Origin: Deltaproteobacteria bacterium
GTDB taxonomy: Bacteria; Myxococcota_A; Polyangia; Polyangiales; Ga0077539
Length of the DNA stretch: 64,000 nt
Assembly (NCBI GenBank): GCA_947477565.1
Contig: CANJUR010000007.1
Span: 1-64,000, forward strand
Reading direction: 5' to 3'
The notes under the pieces are model-generated. The model ran no database searches, was not told the DNA's origin, and saw only the letters and a list, made by a program, of their open reading frames with translations. How positions within the stretch are numbered: position 1 is the first letter of the stretch; every line of letters starts with the position of its first letter. The translations under genes and the position numbers were made by a program. Positions 45,320 through 54,726 of this stretch are shown here, piece by piece.

Positions 45320-48256
45320 ATGCATGAACGATGGTGGATGAAGTTAGCCCTGCTGGGTCTTTCCCTGGCGAGCTGTACCAGCGGAACGGCGATCGTCGGC
45401 GGCGGCGACGCGGGCTTCGTATCGACGATGGATGTGCAGTGCATCGCTGGCGAGACCCGCTGCGGTGCGGCCTGCGCGAGCACCCAGAGCGACCCGGCGA
45501 ACTGCGGCGCTTGCGGCACGCGCTGCCAGAGCTTCGAGTCCTGCATGGCCGGACGCTGCGCGCTGCAGTGTCCGCCTGGCCTCAGCATCTGCAATGGTCG
45601 CTGCGTCGATGCGCAGACCGATCGCGCCCACTGCGGCGCGTGCGGAACCACTTGCGCCGCGGGCCTCGTCTGCGCCGCGGGCATCTGCGCCCTGGAGTGC
45701 GGCGCTAACCTCGCGACCTGCGGTGGCGGCGGTGACGCCGGAGCCGACGCGGGCGCCGCGCGCTACTGCGCCAACACCCGTACCGACCGGGACAACTGCG
45801 GCGCGTGCGGGACAGCCTGCGCGGCAGGTCAGGTGTGCACCAGTGGCGCGTGCGTGGTCTCGTGTCCGGCAGGTCAGACCGACTGCGGCGGTCGCTGCGT
45901 CGATGTGGCCAACGACAACGCGAACTGCGGCGTCTGCGGGACGGCCTGCGCCGCGGGTCAACTCTGCTCCGCGGGGATGTGCCGGGTGTCGTGCGGCGCA
46001 GGAACCACCAACTGCGCGGGCGTCTGCCGCGACACGGAGACCGACAACGCCCACTGCGGCGCTTGCGGCAACGCGTGTCCGAGCGGGCAACTGTGCTCCG
46101 GCGGCGGCTGTAACGTGAGCTGCGTCGAGGGCACCACCAACTGCGCGGGCGTATGTCGCGACCTGCAGAGCAGCAACGCCCACTGCGGCGGGTGCGGCAA
46201 CGCCTGCGTCGCTGGAGAAGTTTGCTCGGGTGGGATGTGCCGAGTTTCCTGCGCCGCAGGAACCACCAACTGCGCGGGCACTTGCCGTGATCTCGCGACG
46301 GACAACGCCAATTGCGGCGGGTGTGGCAATGCCTGTGTCGCTGGAGAGGTTTGCTCGGGCGGGATGTGCCGGGTGTCCTGCGCCGCAGGAACTACCAACT
46401 GCGCGGGTGCCTGCCGTGATCTCGCGACGGACAACGCCAACTGCGGCGCATGCGGCAACAGCTGCGTCGCGGGTCAGGTGTGCTCCGGTGGGATGTGCCG
46501 AGTTTCCTGCGCCGCAGGAACCACCAACTGCGCGGGTGCCTGCCGTGATCTCGCGACGGACAACGCCAATTGCGGCGGGTGCGGCAACGCCTGCGTCGCG
46601 GGTCAGGTTTGCTCGGGCGGGATGTGCCGAGTCTCCTGTGCAGCAGGAACCACCAACTGCGCGGGAGCATGCCGTGATCTCGCGACGGATAACGCCAATT
46701 GCGGCGCGTGCGGAATGGCGTGCCCGAGCGGTCGCGTCTGCTCGCGTGGTGCCTGCACGGTGTCGTGCCTGAGCGGTCTCACGGAGTGCGCCAGCGTCTG
46801 CCGCGACACGCAGACCGACCTGCGCAACTGCGGCCTCTGCGGACGCGTCTGCGCCGGCGGGCAGGTGTGCACCAACGGCGTCTGCGAGGTCTCCTGCGGG
46901 GCTGGGCTCACGATCTGCGGCGGCGTCTGTCGCGACACGCAGACCGACCGCGCGCACTGCGGGGCGTGCGGCGCGGCCTGCGCCACCGGCCAGGTGTGCT
47001 CCAATGGAACCTGCCAGGTGAGCTGCGGCGCGGGCCTCACGGTTTGCGACGGGGTCTGCCGCGATTTGCAGAGCGACAGCAGCCGTTGCGGCGCTTGCAC
47101 CACGGTGTGTCCGAGCGGGCAGCAGTGCAGCGCTGGCGTGTGCGCCCCGGCCTGCAGCGTCGGTCAGGTGGTCTGCGGAACCGTCTGCCGAGACACCCAA
47201 CGCGACAACGCCAACTGTGGCGCCTGCGGCACCGTCTGCCCGAGCGGCCAGGTGTGCTCCGCCGGAACCTGCCAGGTCACCTGCGGCGCCGGCCTCAACA
47301 TCTGCGCGGGCTCGTGCCGTGACCTCCAGACGGACGTCGCCAACTGCGGCACCTGCAGCCGCCCGTGCGGCGCCGGCGAGCGGTGCGCCAGTGGGTCGTG
47401 CCAGATCTCCTGCCCGCCCTTGCAGACCGCCTGCAGCGGCACCTGCGTCAACGTGCAGAGCGACCGCGCCAACTGTGGCACCTGCGGCAATGTCTGCGGC
47501 ACCGGGCTGTCGTGCGTGAGCGGCGCGTGCGCCCTCGTGTGCAGCGGCGGCACCACCATCTGCAGCGGCGCTTGCCGCGATTTGCAGGCCGATCGGGCCA
47601 ACTGCGGCGCCTGCGGTAACGCCTGCGGGGCGCTGGAGTTCTGCTCCCTCGGCGCGTGTCAGATGGCCTGCGCGACGGGGCTGACGTCCTGCGGCGGATC
47701 GTGCCGCAACCTCCAGACCGACGTCTCCAACTGCGGTGGGTGCGGTGTTCTCTGCGCATCCGGGAGCAACGGCACTGCGACCTGCGCTGCGGGCGCGTGC
47801 GGGCTCGCCTGCGCGACGGGCTTCGACAACTGCGACCGCAACGCGTCCAACGGCTGCGAGGTGAACACCACCAACTCCAACTCCAACTGCGGAACCTGCG
47901 GCACCGTCTGCAGTGCGGGCACCACCTGCGTGGCGGGCCTCTGCGCCAACGGCACCTTCGTCGGCAACGTGAACGTGGGTAACCTCTACCAGCAGACCGA
48001 CCCCTTCACGTCGCACAACACCGCGTGCAACAGTACCTACGCGGGCTCGCACCAGTGCACGCAGGGCGAGGTCGATCGGCTGATGCAGTGGAGCACCATC
48101 TGCGCGACCGGCGGCGGCTACATCATCGCCAACGACGGCGGCCGATATGCCTCGGGCTACGGCTGGTACTACCTCTGCTACCAGTGCCCGAGCGGCTGGG
48201 GCGGCCCGGCGTGGCAGACCCTCTGCAACGGTCAGCCCGTGCCCTGCTGCCGCTGA
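45320..48256 (+). CDS. Large Cys-rich tandem-repeat lipoprotein
   Basis: A 978-residue exported protein. ATG 45320 has GGAGG nine bases upstream and begins a signal peptide ending in the lipobox LASC. The body is about twenty repeats of roughly 38-43 residues, each with the pattern C-x(2)-C-x(3)-C-R-D-x(6)-NC-G-x-CG-x(2)-C-x(3)-x-x-C, well known in surface proteins of Myxococcota. Four central copies are nearly identical. After the last repeat, residues about 880-978 form a distinct domain with WSTICATGGGYIIANDGG and YLCYQCPSGWGG. The cysteines probably form disulfides and make a rigid rod. Both strands are open over most of it, but the antisense frame is a shadow. Confidence 0.93.
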   Translation: MHERWWMKLALLGLSLASCTSGTAIVGGGDAGFVSTMDVQCIAGETRCGAACASTQSDPANCGACGTRCQSFESCMAGRCALQCPPGLSICNGRCVDAQTDRAHCGACGTTCAAGLVCAAGICALECGANLATCGGGGDAGADAGAARYCANTRTDRDNCGACGTACAAGQVCTSGACVVSCPAGQTDCGGRCVDVANDNANCGVCGTACAAGQLCSAGMCRVSCGAGTTNCAGVCRDTETDNAHCGACGNACPSGQLCSGGGCNVSCVEGTTNCAGVCRDLQSSNAHCGGCGNACVAGEVCSGGMCRVSCAAGTTNCAGTCRDLATDNANCGGCGNACVAGEVCSGGMCRVSCAAGTTNCAGACRDLATDNANCGACGNSCVAGQVCSGGMCRVSCAAGTTNCAGACRDLATDNANCGGCGNACVAGQVCSGGMCRVSCAAGTTNCAGACRDLATDNANCGACGMACPSGRVCSRGACTVSCLSGLTECASVCRDTQTDLRNCGLCGRVCAGGQVCTNGVCEVSCGAGLTICGGVCRDTQTDRAHCGACGAACATGQVCSNGTCQVSCGAGLTVCDGVCRDLQSDSSRCGACTTVCPSGQQCSAGVCAPACSVGQVVCGTVCRDTQRDNANCGACGTVCPSGQVCSAGTCQVTCGAGLNICAGSCRDLQTDVANCGTCSRPCGAGERCASGSCQISCPPLQTACSGTCVNVQSDRANCGTCGNVCGTGLSCVSGACALVCSGGTTICSGACRDLQADRANCGACGNACGALEFCSLGACQMACATGLTSCGGSCRNLQTDVSNCGGCGVLCASGSNGTATCAAGACGLACATGFDNCDRNASNGCEVNTTNSNSNCGTCGTVCSAGTTCVAGLCANGTFVGNVNVGNLYQQTDPFTSHNTACNSTYAGSHQCTQGEVDRLMQWSTICATGGGYIIANDGGRYASGYGWYYLCYQCPSGWGGPAWQTLCNGQPVPCCR
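46232..46747 (+). repeat. Four near-identical 129-bp tandem repeats
   Basis: The phrase GGGATGTGCCGAGTTTCCTG or a close variant starts at 46232, 46361, 46490 and 46619, exactly 129 bp apart. Each unit encodes 43 residues of the Cys-repeat protein (MCRVSCAAGTTNCAG and on) and differs from the next by only a few bases, unlike the more divergent flanking units. They are recent duplications and may vary in number between strains. Confidence 0.93.
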
Positions 48257-48267
48257 TTTCCGGCCTC

Positions 48268-48299
48268 GCGGGGGAGGGCGTTCGTGCGCCCCCTCCCGC
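48268..48299 (+). terminator. Hairpin after the Cys-repeat gene
   Basis: Arms GCGGGGGAGGGCG and CGCCCCCTCCCGC with a TTCGTG loop pair over 13 positions with one G-T pair and one mismatch. It starts 12 bp after the stop. No T run follows, so it may be a Rho-assisted or RNA-stabilising hairpin. Confidence 0.5.
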
Positions 48300-48329
48300 A
48301 CTGCCTTCGACGATCCACCCCTCGAATCA

Positions 48330-48857
48330 CCCGAAAGTAGCTGCCTCTCGAAGGCGCTCACCGTCGCGGCCAGCGCTTGCTCCGCCTCGGAGCCAGCGAG
48401 CTTGAGCTGCGATCGCTGTGTTTCGAGATCAGTCACATCGTGAAACCAACCGTACAGGACGCGGCAGTCGTCACGATCGTCGATCGACGCGCCGCTCGCT
48501 TCGATCCATCGCTCACCGACGGTGAGTTTTCCTCTGCACTTCGGACGTCCCGATGGCGCATCGCCGCGAGCATGTCTGACGCACGCGCTCGATGGCATCC
48601 CGTCGCATCGCGTCCGAGGCGAGGTCGAACCCCATCGCCTGCCTGTTGACCGCCATCGGCTCGACGAACAGCACAGGGAAGTACTCCCGTCGGACGGCCG
48701 CTTCGGTCATTCCGCGGGTGTCTCGCTCGAGCCCACGGAAACCGGGAATCCCATCCCGACGGGCGAACTCTTCCACCGCCGCGTGGTCGGCGCTCTGCAC
48801 GCGGGGCACCCACTCCAATGCCTTGAAGTACGGGCTGCGCTCGAGCATCCGCTTAGC
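48330..48857 (-). pseudogene. Decayed CHASE-PAS sensor gene
   Basis: Minus-strand residues around 48848-48580 read YFKALEWVPRVQSADHAA, then REYFPVLFVEPMAVNRQAMG, then FDLASDAMRRDAIERV, which is the middle of a CHASE extracellular sensor domain. In a different frame, around 48520-48330, the text GERWIEASGASIDD then YGWFHDVTDLETQRSQLKL is the end of a PAS/PAC domain with its coiled-coil linker. The start of CHASE, its last third, the second transmembrane helix and most of the PAS domain are missing, and a stop codon precedes the first fragment. So it is a deleted, frameshifted relic of a CHASE-PAS histidine kinase or similar sensor. Confidence 0.8.
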
Positions 48858-49168
48858 GATCCTGGCTCACCGCCTGCTCATTGGCATGCGGCGCGAAGGG
48901 AGAAGCACAGGGACTTTCCTTCGGTGCGCTCTGGAAGGTGCGTGTAAAGTCGAGAGGGTCACGGGTCGTCCTAATCGGCAGGTCCGACCCGTCGGCAGTA
49001 GCTTCAGCGCAATAATTGCGCGCCATCACGGCTTTTTTCGTGACGAGTTTTGGCGGAAATGACCTTTTGAGCGGCGGTTACGGCCTTTCGAATTCGGACC
49101 TCCGTGGTGCTGAATCTCTCCGATCAGAGGCCCACCCCCGCGTGCTTCCATGGAACATCATCCACCCA

Positions 49169-50512
49169 ATGACTGACGAGATCCGCCTCGCCCCCGCCGA
49201 TGACCGAGGCCGCTCGTTCGCCGCGCTCGGCACCCCTTCGGATTTCGACGTGCGAACCACCGTCGCCAACATCGCAAACTTTCATGGTCGGGTGGCGCTT
49301 GAGAAGGGTTTGACCTTTGCGTCGGAGGTCGCGGCCGACGTGCCATCGCTTCTCGTGGGCCATCCCCTTCTATGCGAGCAGGTACTGCACGACCTCGTAT
49401 CGAGGGCACTTAAGCTCGCGTCCGCCGGTGGGGTGGCGCTCGCCGTGCGGTGCTGCGGCGCGGAGCCTGGCGCTGTGGAGATCGAGTTCGTACTGCGAGA
49501 CACCGGGGTCGGACTCACGGGTGACGAGGCCGCATGCCTGCTCGGGCCCGCGCAAGATCTGGCAGCCAGCGGTCACGACGAGACGGACGCCAGCCTGACG
49601 ATCGCGCGCCGGATGATCGAGCAACTGGGCGGGATGATCGCCATCGATCGGGATGCTGTGCAGGGCACTGCGCTTCGGTGGACGGTGCGGTTTGGGCTAG
49701 CGAGGCGCACGGCCCGTGAACGGATTCGTGGCGCGAGGGTTCTCGTGGTGGAGGACAACATCATCAATCAGATGGTGGCCCAGGAGATTCTCCGCTCGGC
49801 CGGGGCGGTGGTGACCCTGGCCGACGACGGCGTGGTGGCGCTTGCACTGCTCGAGCGCCACTCGTTCGATCTGGTTCTGATGGACGTGCAGATGCCACGC
49901 ATGGACGGCTACGAGGCAACGCTGCGACTGCGGCAAATCCCGGCGCTCGCGGGCCTGCCCGTGCTCGCGATGACAGCGAGCACTGCGCCCGAGGAGATCG
50001 CCCGGTGCCGCGAGGTTGGGATGAACGACGTCGTCTCCAAGCCGATGTCGCCCGAGGACTTCTTCCGCACGCTCTCGCTGTGGCTGCCGGAGTCTCCCGC
50101 GGACGGGCCATCGGATCGCGCCGCGCGGCTACCGCCCCGGGAATCGTCGATCGACGCCCCCGTGCTCGACCTCCCCGTGCTCGACCTCGCGGTGCTGCGT
50201 GCCGTGCTCGGTGACGATCGCGTCCAGGTCGAGATCTTCGCGCGCCGGTTCGTTTTGACGGCACGTTCTACGCTCGACGACCTGCTTGCGGCGCACGCCC
50301 GAAGCGACCTGGCGGCCATCGGGATGTTGGGGCACCGATTGCGTTCGTCCGCGGCCACGGTGGGCGCCCCGAGGGTGGCCGACCTCTGTCGGTCGCTCGA
50401 GGAATTAAGCAAGGTCGGTGATCTGTCCCGGGTCGAGGCGCTGCTCTCTTCGATGGCCCAGCTGATCGAGGCCGTGGCCGAGCGCGTCGAGGTCGAGATC
50501 CGCCGCGCCTGA
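49169..50512 (+). CDS. Phosphorelay protein: degenerate ATPase domain, receiver and HPt
   Basis: A 447-residue protein. Residues about 25-178 match the HATPase domain of hybrid kinases (VANIANFHGRVALEKGLTF, then LRDTGVGL at 109-116), but the key Asn of the N box is Arg79 (HDLVSRALKLA) and the second Gly box is lost (TDASLTIARRMI). No HisKA domain precedes it. A full receiver domain follows (188-305) with VLVVEDN, phosphoacceptor Asp239 in LMDVQMP, and Lys291. The C-terminus is an HPt domain (about 335-440) with His389 in GHRLRSSAATVGA. It should relay phosphate but probably cannot make it. ATG 49169 is the domain-based start; the frame is open further upstream. Confidence 0.87.
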   Translation: MTDEIRLAPADDRGRSFAALGTPSDFDVRTTVANIANFHGRVALEKGLTFASEVAADVPSLLVGHPLLCEQVLHDLVSRALKLASAGGVALAVRCCGAEPGAVEIEFVLRDTGVGLTGDEAACLLGPAQDLAASGHDETDASLTIARRMIEQLGGMIAIDRDAVQGTALRWTVRFGLARRTARERIRGARVLVVEDNIINQMVAQEILRSAGAVVTLADDGVVALALLERHSFDLVLMDVQMPRMDGYEATLRLRQIPALAGLPVLAMTASTAPEEIARCREVGMNDVVSKPMSPEDFFRTLSLWLPESPADGPSDRAARLPPRESSIDAPVLDLPVLDLAVLRAVLGDDRVQVEIFARRFVLTARSTLDDLLAAHARSDLAAIGMLGHRLRSSAATVGAPRVADLCRSLEELSKVGDLSRVEALLSSMAQLIEAVAERVEVEIRRA

Positions 50513-50529
50513 ACGCCCCGCCCCCTTCG

Positions 50530-51162
50530 CTACGCGCTCGGCAGGCGTCCGATGAAGCGCTCGATCGCCGCGCGGTGCAGCTTGAACACCACCCGGTTGA
50601 CGACCACCACCGCGGACACCGCGCACACCTCCGCGACCACGCCGAGACCGTTTTGCCGCAGTGTCTCGCCGGTCTCCACGAGGTCTACGATCACGTCGCT
50701 CAGGCCCACCAGCGGCGCGGTCTCTACCGAGCCCTGCACGAAGATCACCTCGACTTCGGTGCCTTGCGCTGCGAAGTGCCGGCGCGCGATGCGCGGATAC
50801 TTCGTCGCCACGCGCAGGGCGCGATCGTGCGGGGGTGCAGTCCAGGCCTCTGGCGCGGCCACCACCATGCGGCAGCGTCCGAGTCCGGTGTCGTGCGGCA
50901 GCACCAGGTCGGCCTCGCGCTCGAGCAGCACGTCGCGCCCCACCACGCCGAGGTCGCACGCTCCGTGCTCGACGTACGTCGGCACGTCATCGGGCTTCAG
51001 CAGCAGAAATCGCATCGGCATGCCGTCCACGATCGCCTCGCGCACCAGCGTCCGGTCGGTCTCCGCGAGCGCCCCTGCGGGGACGCCAGCCCGCGCCAGC
51101 GAGGCCGCCAACTGCTTTGCCAATCGACCTTTTGGCACCGCCACCGTTAGCGCGCGCGTCAC
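50530..51162 (-). CDS. hisG: ATP phosphoribosyltransferase, short form
   Basis: A 210-residue enzyme that joins PRPP and ATP in the first step of histidine synthesis. It has [12 protein letters not shown] at the start, the [23 protein letters not shown] stretch (parts), [14 protein letters not shown], and the PRPP-binding region [25 protein letters not shown] (parts). It lacks the C-terminal regulatory ACT-like domain, so it is the short form that needs HisZ for activity and feedback. GTG 51162 overlaps the murA stop by 4 bp (GTGA). Confidence 0.95.
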   Translation of the reverse strand: MTRALTVAVPKGRLAKQLAASLARAGVPAGALAETDRTLVREAIVDGMPMRFLLLKPDDVPTYVEHGACDLGVVGRDVLLEREADLVLPHDTGLGRCRMVVAAPEAWTAPPHDRALRVATKYPRIARRHFAAQGTEVEVIFVQGSVETAPLVGLSDVIVDLVETGETLRQNGLGVVAEVCAVSAVVVVNRVVFKLHRAAIERFIGRLPSA

Positions 51163-52424
51163 CCGCCGCCGCGCACCCGCTCGATGCGCGCCCCCAACGG
51201 CCGCAGTTTCTTCTCGATGGACTCGTATCCGCGATCGAGGTGGTACACGCGCAGCACCTCTGTGCGATCGGTGGATGTGAGGCCCGCGATCACGAGGCAC
51301 GCGCTCGCCCGCAGGTCTGTCGCCATCACCGATGCGCCGGAGAGCGCGCCGACGCCCTTCACGACCGCGATGCGCCCGCGCACCTCGATGTCCGCGCCCA
51401 TCCGGCTCAGCTCTGGGACGTGCATGTAGCGATTTTCGAAGACCGACTCGGTGACCACGCTCGTGCCCTGCGCCAGGGTCATCACGGCCATGAACTGTGC
51501 TTGCATATCCGTCGGAAAGCCCGGGTGCGGCGCCGTGGTGATGTCGCCTCCCTTGAGCGATCGCGCGCCGTCCGAGCGTACTCGGATGCCGCCCTCCTCG
51601 CGCACCACCTCCACGCCGGCTGCGCGCAGCTTCGCGAGCAGCGGCTCCATGTGTTCGGGAATCGCGTCGCGCACCATCACGTCGCCGCCCGTGGCCGCGA
51701 CCGCCAGCAGAAACGTCCCCGCCTCGATGCGATCCGGGATGATCGCGTGATCGACTGCGTGCAGCACCTCGACCCCTTCGATGTGAATCACGTCCGTTCC
51801 CGCGCCATCGACCTTCGCGCCCATCTTGTTGAGCACGCGGGCCAGTTCTTCGATTTCCGGCTCTCGCGCGGCTCCGATGAGCTGCGTGCGGCCTTTTGCG
51901 AGCGCGGCGGCCATCATCAGGTTTTCGGTTCCGGTGACCGTGGCCATGTCGAGGATGATCGTCGCCCCGTGGAGTTGCTTGCACTCCGCCACGACGTAGC
52001 CGTGATCAAGCTTGATGGTGGCGCCCATCGCCTCGAGGCCCTTGAGGTGCTGGTCGATCGGCCGCGCTCCGATGGCGCACCCGCCCGGGAGCGAGACCTT
52101 CGCGTAGCCGTGCCGCGCCAGCAGGGGCCCGAGCACCAGCACCGAAGCTCGCATCTGCTTCACCAACTCGTACGGTGCCTCTGGGCGCGCCACGGAGGCC
52201 CCGCGGATGTTGACCATTGGGGGGGTGACGTCGGTCTCGGCGCCCATGAAGCGCAGCAGCGCCGCCATCGTCTCGACATCCCGCAACCGCGGAACATTGC
52301 GAAACGTGCACGCACCGTCTGTGAGGAGCGACGCGCAGAGGATCGGCAGCGCGGCGTTTTTGGCGCCGGAGACCAGCACCTCCCCGTGGAGCGGCAGGCC
52401 GCCCTCGATCACCAGTTTTTCCAT
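51159..52424 (-). CDS. murA: UDP-GlcNAc 1-carboxyvinyltransferase
   Basis: A 421-residue cytoplasmic enzyme that transfers enolpyruvate from PEP to UDP-GlcNAc, the first step of peptidoglycan synthesis and the target of fosfomycin. Motifs: the start [28 protein letters not shown] (two runs), the catalytic Cys in [19 protein letters not shown], and the late [23 protein letters not shown] (parts). The Cys (rather than Asp) predicts fosfomycin sensitivity. It is coupled to hisG, an order also seen in other Proteobacteria. Confidence 0.97.
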   Translation of the reverse strand: MEKLVIEGGLPLHGEVLVSGAKNAALPILCASLLTDGACTFRNVPRLRDVETMAALLRFMGAETDVTPPMVNIRGASVARPEAPYELVKQMRASVLVLGPLLARHGYAKVSLPGGCAIGARPIDQHLKGLEAMGATIKLDHGYVVAECKQLHGATIILDMATVTGTENLMMAAALAKGRTQLIGAAREPEIEELARVLNKMGAKVDGAGTDVIHIEGVEVLHAVDHAIIPDRIEAGTFLLAVAATGGDVMVRDAIPEHMEPLLAKLRAAGVEVVREEGGIRVRSDGARSLKGGDITTAPHPGFPTDMQAQFMAVMTLAQGTSVVTESVFENRYMHVPELSRMGADIEVRGRIAVVKGVGALSGASVMATDLRASACLVIAGLTSTDRTEVLRVYHLDRGYESIEKKLRPLGARIERVRGGG

Positions 52425-52481
52425 TGGACTGCGGGACTTATCACAGGTCGCCGCGCAGGCGTGACGCTGCGGCGGAGGCGT

Positions 52482-54692
52482 TCAGCCGCCGGTGGTGAGG
52501 TTGACCGTGGTCTGCGCGTCGAGGGCCTCGCCCGCGCCGATGGGGGCGATGGTGGGCAGGCGACCGCGGAGGCAAGAGTCGAAGCGCGGGTCGGGACTGC
52601 CCGAGACGGTGGCCGCGGTGAAGCGCCCGGTCCCGTTGACCTGGAGGGTGATACGCACCGAGGCGTCTCGGAGCGATGGGTTCATGCGCAGAAGGTTTTG
52701 CCAGCAGGTGTTGACCACGCGGCTGTCCTGAAACCCGCGAATCGCCCGGTTGGCGCGCGCTGCGCCAGTGCTCGCCGGGGTGCTCGCCGCGGCGGCGCTG
52801 TTGTCCTGCGTCGGCAGTCGGCCGGAGTTGACCGGCCCGCCGCTTGGTCCGCCCGAGGCGCTGCCAAACTGCTGGAGCGCCCTGGCGTTGGCGGCGGCCT
52901 GGGCGGCGGAGATCCCGGGTGCGGCTTCGCGTCCGGGGTTGGGTCGGCGTGCGGCGCGCGGTTGTCCCGGCGTGCCATCAGGCTCGACGACCGGTGTCTC
53001 GGGGGCCACCGTCGGGGCGACCTCCGAGGCGGCCGGAGTGGGTTCGTTGACCGCGACCGAGGGTGGCGGCAGGGCCGGTGCCGGGGTGTGCGCCGCAACG
53101 GGCACGGGTAGCGGAATCGTCTGCGGCAGCGGGCGATTGATTCGCCCCGCGAGGAGCACTCCCCCAAACACGCCCGCCACCAGAACTCCGGCCATAAGAA
53201 CCATCACGGGCATCGAGAGCCCGCCGGGCCGATGCGCGGGAGCCGTCGGTTGGCCGTAGCCGGGGAGGGAGGGCGAGTGGCCCGGAACCGCTCCGACGAA
53301 CGCCGTTGCTGGATGCGGCGCCGGGGCGGGCGTCGACGCCATCGGCACTCCACCGGAGAATGCCGACGACAGGCCGAAGGATTCCAGCGACGGGGCATTG
53401 GATTGCTGGGGAAACGGCTTTCGCCCGAAGAGGTCTTCGGGGAGTTCATCGTCCCCGGCGAGGGCCGCGACGGCCGCTGCGGGCGGCAACGAGGAGACCT
53501 TGAGCGACGGCGACGAATCGACGGTCAGCAGGGGCGACTGTGCCACCACCGAGTCGATGGTCAGCGAGGGCATCGGCTCGGGCTGCGCCGCAGGCTGCGC
53601 TGCAGGCTGCGCTGCGGGCTGCGGGTCTTTCGACAAAACGAACTTCGGGCCTGGTGCGGCCCGCAGCGGGGCTTTCGGCGGAGCGGGCCTCGGGCCTGGT
53701 GGGGGTGGGGCGGGCGGCTTCTGCCCGGTCTTCCCAAAAGACGAATCGAGCGCGCGCGCCTGGCTTGCGAGCGGCGACTGCGGCGCCTCCGCGAGAGTCT
53801 GGTCGGTGGGGAGTTCTTCTTGAGGTACTTCCGCAGCGGCCTTCAGCGGCGCGGTCGGTCTGACTGCGGCAGGCTTCATCGGCACGCCGAGGGTGCGTGG
53901 GATGAGCGCTGCGACGGCCGGATCCATGCCCGTGACCCGCGTCGCCTCGTCGTCGTCGTCGGACATCGAGGGCCGCGCGAGCGCTGCGATGCTCGCTGCT
54001 GCGGGCTGCCGCAACGGAACTACCTGCGCGGCACGCCGAACTGGGGAAGCGGCCGGCGCCTCGGCCGGGGGCGGCCTACGCCCCATCTCATCGAGGAGGT
54101 TGCCCGAGATGCGCTGCGCGCCCAGGCGAAGCACGTCGCCCAGTTCAGCGACGTTTCGAAGCGGACGCCAGTCGTCGAGTCCCTCACGCCATACCAGGGT
54201 ATCTGGCGTGACCTCGGCAGACTGGACCTTGGTGATGAGTTCCTTGCGGGTCAGCGGGCCGACCGGAAGGTCGCGGATGCCCGCATACCAGCCGGTTTCA
54301 CTCGCATTGAGTATTGATGACGTCGAGGCGGCGCGCGGCGCAGCCTTCGCCATGCTCGCGGCCATCCCGGCATTGAACGCAATCCCCACGCTCGTGGGAG
54401 CGCGAGTTCGCGAGGGGCGCGCGACAGAACCAGGGTCCGGCGGAGCACCCGGTCCGATGGCAGCGACGGCGGGGCGCGGAGAGGTCGGAGCCATGGTCGC
54501 AGCGCGCGGCCGAGGGTCCGGAGACTCGGCCTGCTTCGGTGCGTCCAGTGCTTCCGGATCCGGCAGATCGTCACCCCTGAGTTCGATTACGTTTTCGCAC
54601 TTCTTACAGCGGAAACGCGTGACGGCGCGGCCGCGGATCTTCTCGTCGGCCACATGGTACTTCTGCTTGCACTTGTCGCAGACGAAGTTCAT
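52482..54692 (-). CDS. GltJ/AgmX-like protein: zinc ribbon, GYF domain, transmembrane helix, TonB-like C-terminus
   Basis: A 736-residue protein with the layout of GltJ/AgmX, the inner-membrane gliding-machinery subunit of Myxococcus xanthus whose zinc ribbon and GYF domain act as cytoplasmic switch. Seen here: a zinc ribbon with Cys5, Cys8, Cys29 and Cys32 (MNFVCDKCKQKYHV); a GYF_2 domain at about 133-188 (TGWYAGIRDLPVGPLTRKEL, then TLVWREGLDDWRPL); a long Pro/Ala-rich linker with QPAA repeats; a transmembrane helix at about 492-515; and a C-terminal domain (about 655-736) with two Cys (NTCWQNLLR, DSCLRGRLP). Other Glt genes are not in the window, so a role in gliding is inference. Confidence 0.85.
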   Translation of the reverse strand: MNFVCDKCKQKYHVADEKIRGRAVTRFRCKKCENVIELRGDDLPDPEALDAPKQAESPDPRPRAATMAPTSPRPAVAAIGPGAPPDPGSVARPSRTRAPTSVGIAFNAGMAASMAKAAPRAASTSSILNASETGWYAGIRDLPVGPLTRKELITKVQSAEVTPDTLVWREGLDDWRPLRNVAELGDVLRLGAQRISGNLLDEMGRRPPPAEAPAASPVRRAAQVVPLRQPAAASIAALARPSMSDDDDEATRVTGMDPAVAALIPRTLGVPMKPAAVRPTAPLKAAAEVPQEELPTDQTLAEAPQSPLASQARALDSSFGKTGQKPPAPPPPGPRPAPPKAPLRAAPGPKFVLSKDPQPAAQPAAQPAAQPEPMPSLTIDSVVAQSPLLTVDSSPSLKVSSLPPAAAVAALAGDDELPEDLFGRKPFPQQSNAPSLESFGLSSAFSGGVPMASTPAPAPHPATAFVGAVPGHSPSLPGYGQPTAPAHRPGGLSMPVMVLMAGVLVAGVFGGVLLAGRINRPLPQTIPLPVPVAAHTPAPALPPPSVAVNEPTPAASEVAPTVAPETPVVEPDGTPGQPRAARRPNPGREAAPGISAAQAAANARALQQFGSASGGPSGGPVNSGRLPTQDNSAAAASTPASTGAARANRAIRGFQDSRVVNTCWQNLLRMNPSLRDASVRITLQVNGTGRFTAATVSGSPDPRFDSCLRGRLPTIAPIGAGEALDAQTTVNLTTGG

Positions 54693-54726
54693 CGGGGCAT
54701 CTCTCGCCGTTTAGCTGTCAATGGCA

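Noticed and set aside
45344-48598. Very long minus-strand open frame antisense to the Cys-repeat gene
   Set aside because: It mirrors the regular codon pattern of the repeat gene and has no signal peptide or domain; only its first part (the PAS remnant at about 48330-48540) is meaningful.
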